Shown here: piece after piece, positions 55,318-64,000 of the stretch
How positions within the stretch are numbered: the stretch's first letter is position 1
Layout: each line of letters begins with the position of its first letter
NCBI GenBank assembly: GCA_037953745.1
Contig: JBAKBP010001411.1
Span: 62,001-126,000 of the forward strand
Origin: Lithodes maja
Taxonomy: Eukaryota; Arthropoda; Malacostraca; Decapoda; Lithodidae
Length of the DNA stretch: 64,000 nucleotides
Reading direction: 5' to 3'
Made by a program: the position numbers and the translations under genes
The notes under the pieces: model-generated
What the model was told of the DNA's origin: nothing
Databases searched by the model: none
The model's input: only the letters and a program-made list of their open reading frames with translations

Positions 55318-57960
55318 TTACCTGGTTGTTTTCCCTGTTTCGGCTTCTGCGGAGTACAGTACTTCCTTGAGCCGGGGGAGACATGGGGCCCTGAAAGGGC
55401 TTAGCACCATTAGGTTGTGACTTACCTCCACTCTTAGGCTTGGAGTACGGTTTCTTAAAGTGCTCCTTCCTAGCCTGGGAAGTACTCGGCTGCAAGCTGT
55501 CAATCATATTATACACAGCCTTCCAAGTCTCAAGGTTTAGCAAAGAGGCAGTTAATATAGGGTAAAGGGTTACCCGGCGACTAATGTCGTTCGGTAACTT
55601 CTTAACCATATACACTCTCAAGTCCTGACGTGCACGAACAGCCTCCAACAAGGCTATTCTGATATCACCCAAGGATTGTATGGAATTCTGTAATAGAAGC
55701 CGCCGGGATAACTCGGTGGCCTTCCTCACATCCTGATCAGAAATAGCGGCTATGGTCCTCGTGAGGGACTGGGCTATTTGGCGACTCAAAATAAATTGTG
55801 AAAATAGTCTAAAAGCTTTATTCCTCAATTTAAAGTCTCTGTCTAGGTGTGCCGAAGGCAGGGTGGACAATTGCTAGACAATTTTGGGGCAGATAGGAAT
55901 TCAAAAAGGGCAGGAGAAACCCCTCCGGCTTTATTTACAGGCATGGAGAACCAAATGTGGTTGTCCTGAGGTATTTGATGGGAGGATTTTGACGTGATCG
56001 TAGCTGCAAACTGTTGCGCCTCAGCCTCCCAGTCCACCCACGGGCCTAGACCTACCTGCACCACCTGCAGGACTGGATTGTGAGACTGATCTAGAACCGG
56101 AGTTGGATACAACTCCGGCGTTAGCGTATTGAGCGATTTGATATCGTTCACGCCGTCAGACTTCGTCCAATCCGCAATGAGTCGTGCAGAGGAGGCAGGA
56201 GGTAATGCCGGAGTAGCAGAATACACAAAGAATTCATGGGAATAAACATTAGGTATAGCTTTGATAGTAACATCCAATAATTGACCCTGTTTATCTTTGG
56301 CCCTCAACTTCTTACTTTTACTCATCTTAATTACCCATTCACTAGGAACTGGGATCTCCCCCGATATGGTTGGCTGTGCAATGTCCGGGTTCTTTGCCAT
56401 GACTTGAATCCACGAGCAGTCAGGACCATACAAGAGAGACATATAGGGCCTCTCCTATGGGGAAGTTTATCAAGAGGAGGGGGAGTAATGTCCGTGATGA
56501 CACGAACTTTGCAATAGTTGTCAAGGAGGCGGGCACTGCCGTGCCACTCGCCGAGGTGGTTGCTTGATTGACGTTAATAGGGGGAAGTGATATATTAGGT
56601 GTCACAACTCTGGCTGGCCTTAGAGGCCGCACAACTGAACCTATCGGGGGAGCTCCCGGAGTAGCTGTGGGAGTATCCGGAGATTTAGGAACATTGTATT
56701 GGAGCATAACCCTGTGTAAAATATAATCAAGATCATCAGCTGTTATACATTTACTGTGGGATCCCTTTGAAGAATCAGACCCCACTTCTGACCCTTCCTC
56801 AGTATGTCTTGGTTGTGCTGAAGACAGTTCAACATCCTCCGGCTCATCTGGCACTTCCATAATTTCCGGTTGTTGACCATTCGCTGGTCATGCTAAGTCA
56901 GGTACCGATGAAGGTATGGTCTCTACAAAATCACTTTCCCTAACCTGATCTGAAAAGGAACAATGGGTTCCACATTTGAGGGTTCAGACTGTCTCCATAC
57001 ACTGCGTCCCTGTTCAATAGGAGGTTGGGAATCTTATATCACTTGACTCACCTGAGAACCGTCATAGTCGTGGGGTCTGCAGGATGTGTAGCCACGGTAT
57101 TGTTCTGCTAACACTTTTTGTGAAACTATTGGAGGTCTACTCACTGGCAAGTTAAAGTTTAATTTAGGAATGGCAAATTGTACCTCTTTAAGTCCTCCCA
57201 AAGACTTCCTAGATTCATCCCTGGGAGTTGACGCAGTCCCCTCCGTCCCTACCTCAGAGCTGCCAGATTGGACATTAGACAATGTGGAGGTAGAGGCGGA
57301 GGGAAGTGGCCGAGACTCCGGCGTAAGCCGGTGCCGCGACTGCGTCTCCTCCGTGCGGGAACTTTGGTGACCCTTATCCGATTTTTTGTGGCTTGACGCC
57401 GCCGCGTCATCCTTATGTCTCTTGTGAGACCTAGACGTCTCTACCGAAGACTGCCTGGACTGCCTGAGAGGAGATCTTGACCTGGACCTAGATCGGTCAC
57501 TTGGTGAAGGAGAACGTACGTCCTCTCTTGTGGCGGATGGGGGGGGGGGGGGGGTTGCCTTACTTGAGTCACTGCTATCACTGCTACTCACTAACTCTTT
57601 TGATAGAATTTTGGGCTTAGCTTTAGATTTGGAAGTTGACTTAGATGGCGTTGACTTAAGAACAGGTGACTTGATTACTAGGTGCTCCCAGAGAGCTTCA
57701 TCATTGCAATGTAAAGCCTTATGGGCAATGTCTTTTGAATAGCCTTTGAAAATGTTCTTAATTTCTTTCAGTGCCACTAGGCACGAATGGTCTCTTTTAC
57801 TGAATAGTGCGGAACGTAGTTCAGAACAAACGGAACACTTCTTAGACACCCAGAGGCCCTGTGATCTATCGAGGCACTTTACACACTTCACACAGAGTTT
57901 ATGTGCAAAAACTGGGATAAGAGAGCAAGTAGGTGTAGCACAAAGATTGACTAGAGGCAT
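55318..57960 (-). pseudogene. DIRS-B ORF1 (gag-like), decayed
   Basis: Starts MPLVNLCATPTC at 57960. The N-terminus is cysteine-rich (CVKCVKC, CSVCSEL), then a serine/arginine-rich region (SDRSRSRSRSPLRQS), reaching a TAA at 57034. Coding homology continues through frame changes near 56950, 56480 and 55870: EVPDEPEDVELSSAQ and DLDYILHRVMLQYNVP; SEWVIKMSKSKKLRAK; then DRDFKLRNKAFRLFSQFILS and LSRRLLLQNSIQSLGDIR, shared with DIRS-A. The C-terminal basic tail is cut by the SINE at 55317. A G14 run at 57540-57553 (+ strand) encodes prolines. The function in DIRS elements is structural (gag-like); no domain beyond the Cys motifs is recognised. Confidence 0.78.
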
Positions 57961-59249
57961 GATGGAGCTAACCCCCCCCCCCCCCCCCTCCTCCGGGATC
58001 GGCCCCTTTCCCTGCCGACCTGTGCTGCTACTGATGTGCTGTGATCTGGAAATAGAAAATTTCTAGGAATCAATGCTCATAAGGATAAACCGAGAGGTTC
58101 ACACATCATAACACCTCCAAATACGCCGGAAAATTAGCTGTATACCAACCGCTACTCTAACCTTCCGCTGTACTTGTATAATTATGAAAAAACCTTGATG
58201 TTTTTTTCGTCTTTTGAACCGCTTACCTGTGACCAAGTGTCACTGACCCACATTAACCATTTTAATTCACTATCGGATCATCTACTAGGACCTGAGCGAT
58301 AGTCAATTACCTCACTGGACTGTTCTGCCGGGCGTTAAAAGCCTATTCATGCTGTGTGAGGCTATCGGTTTGGGCGAGTTCACTCGGCCGGGCCGAGATT
58401 ACTTCCCTTAGGAATTAGCATTTCTGCTGGGAGTCTAGTGGTACAGCACACCACGCCGGGTTATTTGGAAGTTTCCTTTCTCGCCTGCAAGGCGAGTATC
58501 CGGTATCAATGCACAGAAAGATCCGCCGGAAGAAAAAAGCAAAATATTTGTAGGTTCCGACTTATCTGAAAAAGTCAGCCACCCCCCCCCCCCCCCCCCA
58601 AAAAAAATAAGTCAAACGTCTCATGACACCCTGTTAACATGTCTAATATCACCACATGTAAACTAGGGTCACATCTTAGGGCTAACACAGTATTAATTAA
58701 GCAATAAACAATACCCCTAGCCTACTAAGAATACCCCTACTGAGGCTGGCCACGAGGCTCATGGTAATAATTATCTTGAATCTGTTACCCTTACCTCTGA
58801 AGACACAGCAGCAGCGAACGTAGAAAACCCCACGTCCGAGGGGAAAAGGAAGCAAACCCGGACTCTGGAAAGTTCCACACCACGTGTGACAACTCTTGAA
58901 CCAGAGCGTCTGCTAAATAACAAAAGAATGGAACTACCTCATAGAGATGGCCTGAAGCATTGTCCCGCAAATACAAATAGCCTCCTAAATAACTGGTAAT
59001 TTGCAAAGCTAAGGCGCAGAACAATACAAAAACAAATACACACTAGGCGTGGGCCCGAAGGGGACCGATATGGCCCCTACACATAATATCCTAATTTAAC
59101 ACTTCCCTGCGGGTATACCAATGGGGCTGCCAGTCCTAGCTAGTCAAAACCTATTTTATTACAACTCAGATATATACAAATGAGCAGAAGACTCACTAGA
59201 GTTGAGTGAACAAAGAATAAAACAGAGCACTGGCGAGGCACGTACAAAC
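57961..59249 (-). other. DIRS-B 5' untranslated region
   Basis: About 1.3 kb without a supported gene, containing C-runs at 57973-57990 and 58582-58600. The part near 59090-59230 (CTCATTTGTATATATCTG and AAGTGTTAAATTAGG on the - strand) recurs on the + strand at 60383-60480, in DIRS-C. Confidence 0.65.
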
Positions 59250-59569
59250 AGTATGCGCGCAGGGGAAGGAAGAAGGAATGGAGACGCTTGCTTCAGCGTC
59301 TCGTGTAGAATCCACAAAAGACATTCACGAGTTGGAAAGCCTTAATATAAAAAAATTAAGTTAATTTTTATTTTTTATGAAGTTTTTTTGTAGTGAGTAC
59401 CCAATCATAAAGACGATTCCATAAGAGAATTAGCGTTACACTTATGATGTTAGGACTCTTTCCCCTGCGGCGGGTATTTCAAACAGCTGGACTACGGGTG
59501 CTGAAAGGGGACTATTATAATAATAGGCATATCGTCAATGATGGAGGGGCCACTAATAAATATTCCTCG
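59250..59569 (-). repeat. DIRS-B left (5') inverted terminal repeat
   Basis: Reverse complement matches about 35625-35930. On the - strand it starts AATATTTATTAGTGGCCCCT at 59569. It lacks the 45-base extension present at the right terminus, the usual asymmetry of DIRS ends. Confidence 0.85.
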
Positions 59570-60476
59570 TTAGTACAAACTATTTTGATAATAGTGTACC
59601 TGTTAATATGAATGGTTATTTAATCATAAGTCCGTATTTTATATCTGTATTTTTATGAAGAAAATATTTATTATATTTATCATATCCTAGATGTATAGTT
59701 TATGAGTGTCGTAACCTACTGTTCTATCAAACGTAAAGGTTACAACACCACAGGCTAAACCTTAATAAACGCCGCCTGTAACGTACCCTTTCTTATTTTT
59801 CATTAAACATTGATCTCATTTTGTGTGTTTGTTTTGACTTTAGTAATTTGTTAGTGGTTCTGATATTCTTGATGAATGTCCTCCTCCAGACTTGTGACAT
59901 CAGGCGCATCGTCAATGATGAGGGGCCACTAATAAATTATAGGTTTGAGTCCCGAGGGGAAGAAGGAAAACCTATATTTAATAGTGGCCCCTTCATCATT
60001 GACGATGTTGCCTATTAGTATAATAGTCTCCATTCAACACCCACGTCAGTCGTTTGAATCAACCGCCGCGAGGAAGAAAGAGATTTCATCTTCATGAAGT
60101 GCAACGCTACTTCTCTTATGGCGTCGTCATATTGATCGGGTACCCACTACGAAAAAACTTCGTAGAAAATAAGAGAACAAATAAGGAAAAAGAATGTTCC
60201 ACTTTAACACTGTTATTCACAAAGCTTCCCACATTCGGTGGATTTTCTTGCGTTGTGGCTTCTTACCGCCTCTCGCCAAGTGCAACAATTCCTCCTTCTC
60301 TTCCTCGCGGGCCAACCGTCAACACTAGTGCCCCCGAGCTCCGGCTTCATTCGACGTTCGCTTTCCTCTAGTGAGTCCCTACTCATTTGTATATATCTGG
60401 GGGATAGTGAGCAAGGGTTTAGATTAGCTAGCACGGGTTGTGTATTGTTGGCCCGCAGGAAGTGTTAAATTAGGGT
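59570..60476 (+). mobile_element. DIRS-C fragment: 3' region fused to left repeat and 5' leader
   Basis: On the + strand 59840-59900 matches the DIRS-B 3' untranslated region next to the internal complementary region (TTTGTTAGTGGTTC; GAATGTCCTCCTCC). At 59908-60012 lies an internal-complementary-type junction (CACTAATAAATTATAGGTTTGAG). It runs directly into terminal-repeat sequence (60012-60180) and then leader sequence homologous to the DIRS-B 5' leader (60380-60476). No body and no right repeat lie in between. 59570-59640 resembles the DIRS-A 3' region at 35495-35545. Confidence 0.65.
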
Positions 60477-61880
60477 ACTTTCAGGCATTTACTTGTTGTG
60501 TTTCTTGTTACCACACGCATGGGAGGAGGGAGGAGGGAGGAGGGAGGAGGATTGAATGGGGTGGGCATAGGTCTCTCCCTATGTTTCATCCTTCTCAACA
60601 TCCAGAGGGGCTGTGCCGATATACAGGTGCAGAGGGGACCGGTAGTGTACCAGGTCAACACTAAGCAAGTATTGAGGGACCTCGTCACACAGAAAACACA
60701 TACAAAGGAAATTTCTGTCACCATTCCTGCCTGGTCAATTTCATACATCGGGAAGGCGCGGTGCCTTCCGATGGCACTCTGGCACGACCTCGCTACAACA
60801 CCTGCTGTGCTACACTCTAATTAGCTGCAGAGATGTAGAGACCAACCCAGGCCCTAGTTCAACATTGAAGAAACCTCACCACCAAACAAGTAAGGCAGAC
60901 ACCGACATTTCAATAGCGCCTAGCAGTAAAATTTGTTACAACAAGCGGACACCCCTCAACCTCACACACACACCCACGGCCGCCGGGCAGCCACCTCCTC
61001 AGTGCCACCACCCTACCAACACAACACTATCCTCAACTCGATCATCACTACCACAGATATCGACGACCCAAGTAGCTCAACATGCAACCAGAACAACTAA
61101 AAAAGCAGGTGGCTCTCTCAACCGCATCACCAGTGAAATAGCAACAACGACCAAGGACAACAACAACAGCATCCAGCCACAGCCCGACCACGAGTTTCCC
61201 CCGCCCTCTCCCGCACAATCAGCTGATCGACGCGGACCAAACCACACCTCCAGACGTACAATAAACAGTAAGAAAAAACTATGTATAGTCTGTAATATTG
61301 GTTTCAACAATAGGAGTTTACTTTTGCAATGCAACAGTTGTAATGAAATTGTTCATAACCGATGTACTTACGTTTAACAGTAGAAACGAAGTTGAATGTG
61401 TTAAATGTAGGAACTCAGCTGTACAACATCACGCACCCATTTGTATTATTTGTGAATCTATCATAACACGACGTCAGAAGATCCAAAACTGTGTAAAGTG
61501 TAAAAATGTAGCTCACATGAAGTGCATCTCTAAGAAGACCAACAGTGAAGAACGGGAATTCCTATGCAACATGTGTGCCTTGCATTCATTACCGAATATT
61601 TATGTAAATGAACCAAGTATTAACAACTCAGAATCCAGCCAGGACACATTCAAAATCGAAGATGAATACAGAGTGTTTACCAACAAAGGGCTCCATCTTA
61701 TCCACATTAACGCCAGATCAATGTACCATCAATTGTCAGAAATCACAAACAACTCATCACAACCCCCACACGTATATCTGAGAACACTGCCACAATATTA
61801 GACCACATAAACTGTAACAGAGAGGACAAAATATCCCAATCAGGGGTTATACTGACTGGGATAAGTGATCACTTCGTCAC
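60477..61880 (+). pseudogene. LINE 5' part: 2A-like motif, PHD-like ORF1 and endonuclease start
   Basis: Interrupts the DIRS-C leader. Upstream coding ISVTIPAWSISYIGKARCLP shifts frame into HLLCYTLISCRDVETNPGP (2A-like, ending at 60855). A frame follows without stop to 61375, proline/threonine-rich, ending in a Cys/His cluster (CIVCNIGFNNRSLLLQC, CNEIVHNRC). After a frameshift near 61375 a second cluster (CIICESIITRRQKIQNC, HMKC, CNMC) precedes LHLIHINARSMYHQL, the start of a LINE endonuclease. Most of the endonuclease is deleted: the text jumps to ILDHINCNREDKISQ and VILTGISDHFVT, then is cut by DIRS-D near 61884. PHD-like fingers before the endonuclease occur in CR1-type LINEs. Confidence 0.75.
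60823..60855 (+). other. 2A-like sequence (DVETNPGP)
   Basis: SCRDVETNPGP is encoded here, a perfect match to the D-x-E-x-N-P-G-P core that makes ribosomes skip the Gly-Pro bond, preceded by a Leu-rich stretch (LLCYTLI). The frame continues past the motif for 170 codons into the PHD-like ORF. 2A-like sequences are known at the N-termini of some non-LTR retrotransposon proteins. Confidence 0.8.
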
Positions 61881-61883
61881 ATT

Positions 61884-63115
61884 ATAGGTTTGACTCCTGT
61901 AAGGAGATAAAGAAAACCTAATATTTAGTAGTGGCCCCGTAATCATTGACGAACATGCCTATTACATAAGGCATCCTCTTCAAACACTAATCCGCCGTAG
62001 TTTGAATCTACCGCGCAGAGCATTTAAAATCTGAGGAGCCTTCATCATGAGCGCACGCGACCTCACTCATGGCTTCAGTCATTATGAATTGGGTTCTCAC
62101 TACGAAAAAACTTCGTAAAAAATAAAAAACAAAAAGAAAATAAGAATAACTATCCAATAAGCTTTCCATCATATCGTGGATGTACTTGTGTGGATCTTTG
62201 ACCAGACGCTGATTCAGGCGCATTCTTCCTTCACTGACATATCAAGTAAACCAAAATCCTTAATACATCAACGAATGGGAAGGGGATGGTCGGGAGGGCC
62301 CCAGTCGTCAATGATTACGGGGCCACTACTAAATATTAGGTTTTCTTTATCTCCTTACAGGAGTCAAACCTATAATTTATTAGTGGTCCCTCCATCATTG
62401 ACGAACATGCCTGATTTCTAAGACTAGAGGGGGACATTCGTAATCATATCATAACTCTAGAAAAGCAGATAATCAAACAACCACATAGTATTCTTACTTT
62501 TGTAAAAAAGAGATATTCGGGTGCATAAACTTTATACAGCCTAAATCTTCAAAAAGGGGTACAAGCAGGAGCATGCTTCAAAGAAGCCTGCTTGAAAAAG
62601 GGTTAACTCTGAGACTCTGTGCACAGATCTGCTAGTTAAGAAGGCACCCCACTTAAAGTAAGTGGTGAAAACTAAAAACTTATAAGTTTACATGTGCACA
62701 TATAAACCCCATTAACTAGTGGATATATTCCTAAAAATATAACCAAACATAAATGAATTCTTGTACATTCATAGAAGTACTGAACTTGTGTACTTATGCA
62801 GAAGTAATTACTGCAAAAGTAAAAGTCGTAGTTGCCACTACCGAGATTTCTCAAAAATCTATTGCTTCACAGCCAAAGCTACTTACAACAAGAATTGTCG
62901 TAACACTACTATTGGCCTTTAGCACAATTTCCTGCAATGAATATTACAGAGAAATTTTATAATACAATGCCTACAACCAGTATCACAGCTCGTATGTTCC
63001 GAACACATACTCCGGAGGGGTCTAGGGTGTCCTATGTCACACTGACTGCACCCTCCCTTAATTTGTCCAAAAGATTTATGAATACCCTCTGACATAATAT
63101 ATAAAGACCAGCATG
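61884..63115 (-). mobile_element. DIRS-D right end
   Basis: Collinear with 35577-36650 of DIRS-B: right terminus TATAGGTTTGACTCCTGTAAGG, terminal repeat with CACTACGAAAAAACTTCGTA (62098-62117), internal complementary region (about 62310-62410) and a 3' UTR block ATCACAGCTCGT (62983-62994). It reaches ACCCTCTGAC (63083-63092), the end of the recombinase in DIRS-B, after which homology is lost. The element is on the - strand and has lost its recombinase here, or continues diverged beyond. Confidence 0.75.
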
Positions 63116-64000
63116 GCGTTTATAACTGATTAAGTCTTTCCGGTGGTGTTTGTTTCAAGATTCAATTTTGGAAAAAAAATAAAATAAAAAAGACGCCGGC
63201 CCCCGAATTATCTCTTAGATCAAAAACTGGGAAGCCTGACAAATATACGAGATCTAACTTCTCCCGAAGTATCTTTTTAGATCGCCGTATGTTGAAGGCG
63301 GCGATACAAAACGTATCCCTCAATTGTCTGGTTAACTAACTGAATTGTAAATTCGTTATTCCCACCCTTCCAGGGAGCACCCGCAGGGTGTGAATATTAG
63401 TTTAAAAAAACGTTAACCCCAATTGTGCCTTAAATTGCCGTATGTTGAAGGAGGCGATACACAATGCATCCCTCAATTGTCTGGTCAACTAAACTGAATT
63501 TTGCAAATTCGGTCATCCCACCCTACCAGGTTGCACCCGCCGGGTGATTTAAAGTTTAAAAGTTAACCCCAATTGTTCCTAACCCCACATCTTATTAGAA
63601 GGTCGCCGGGGAGGAAATACAACAACAGCATAGTTTTATATTGGCTTTGCAAAACCGAAAAAACTACAAACAACACGTGTCCGTATGAACACTGTTAGAT
63701 GGGTACAGCTAACCCGCCGGGAATCAGAAGGAGCCTGAAACAGGCACCCCAGAGACACAGTCCTGGGGAGCCACAGACACCCACTCGCCGGGGAAACAAG
63801 CCTGTTTTTAAACCACGCATGGCCAAAACTCGGCAACCAGCCGGGTTTTTTCATGGTGTAACCGAGAAAAACCCGCCGGAAATAACCCACCCCGTCCAGA
63901 TACCATCTGAACGCAACACAGGACCGAGGCGTAGCCAAAAAAACAACTAACGCTGGGCCCAACATAGTCCGTGGAATTAGCCAATATACAACTAACCCAG
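63116..64000. other. Unassigned DNA
   Basis: Apart from the tandem pair at 63283-63555 I see no gene. The longest frame (- strand, 63636-63965) has no recognisable motif and is rich in CCGGC-type codons, so it is probably chance. Confidence 0.5.
63283..63555. repeat. Two-copy tandem repeat, about 135 bp
   Basis: GCCGTATGTTGAAGGCGGCGATACAAAACG (given as 63283 onward, first 20 bases GCCGTATGTTGAAGGCGGCG) recurs at 63437 as GCCGTATGTTGAAGGAGGCG; both continue with TCCCTCAATTGTCTGGT and end with a CACCCGC(A/C)GGGTG palindrome. Confidence 0.8.

Larger units (their letters stand above)
35577..59569 (-). mobile_element. DIRS-B, full-length DIRS-type retrotransposon with nested insertions
   Basis: A - strand element whose inverted terminal repeats lie at 59250-59569 (5' side) and about 35577-35930 (3' side), matching over about 300 bp when one is reverse-complemented. 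The 3' terminus carries about 45 extra bases (TATAGGTTTGAG onward) absent from the 5' terminus, and an internal complementary region sits at 36000-36090. In order: gag-like ORF1, RT, RNase H, methyltransferase-like, tyrosine recombinase. Insertions: SINE, Tigger-like element, BEL-2 and LINE-1. The element without them would be about 8 kb. These are established DIRS features; DIRS elements are known from decapods. Confidence 0.88.

Noticed and set aside
63636..63965. Possible host gene at the right edge
   Set aside because: No recognisable motif, and an overlapping frame on the other strand is equally open.

Overview
This window looks like a heterochromatic or intergenic, repeat-packed stretch of an arthropod genome, most likely a crustacean such as a decapod. 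The clues are DIRS-type tyrosine-recombinase retrotransposons with inverted ends, CCTAA/TTAGG-type repeats, BEL/Pao and CR1 elements, and tRNA-derived SINE sequence. The organism call is inference. I recognise no host gene, rRNA or functional tRNA. Almost every long reading frame belongs to a transposable element, and most are broken by frameshifts, stops or nested insertions.

Layout. 1-960: LINE tail, AT-rich DNA and a (TA)n tract. About 960-9255: Gypsy-1 on the + strand, with the order gag-protease-integrase-RT-RNase H, RT split by a TTAA-flanked MITE. 9256-24539: Gypsy-2, same family on the - strand with both LTRs; a MITE sits in its 3' LTR and a complete CR1 LINE (about 15480-20958) sits in its gag-pol. 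24540-26536: LINE tail, an inverted-repeat element and telomere-like repeats. 26537-31516: BEL-1 (+), whose 5' LTR carries an RTE-like LINE that itself carries a MITE; BEL-1 ends abruptly in its gag zinc-knuckle region. 31517-35576: a 5'-truncated DIRS-A (+) with a MITE. About 35577-59569: DIRS-B (-), split by LINE-1 (38278-41603), by a complete BEL-2 (42625-53702, containing LINE-2 and another MITE), by a pogo/Tigger-like element and by a tRNA-derived SINE. 59570-64000: DIRS-C junction sequence, the 5' part of a LINE with a 2A-like motif, the end of DIRS-D, and a short tandem duplication.

The insertions can be put in order because many junctions are clean. BEL-2 is flanked by the 5-bp duplication ATATG, the RTE-like LINE by a 12-bp duplication, the MITEs by TTAA, and the Tigger-like element by TA with identical 23-bp terminal repeats. 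Related copies in the window serve as empty-site controls for several of these.

The most notable points are: two Ty3/gypsy-type elements with Ty1/copia-like domain order (Gmr1-like); the DIRS circle-junction-type termini and overlapping RNase H/recombinase frames; five TTAA-flanked MITEs in five different hosts; a 2A-like motif in a LINE; a frame change shared by both BEL copies; and duplicated CRE palindromes upstream of a TATA box in the Gypsy-2 LTR. I found no convincing undescribed host system.
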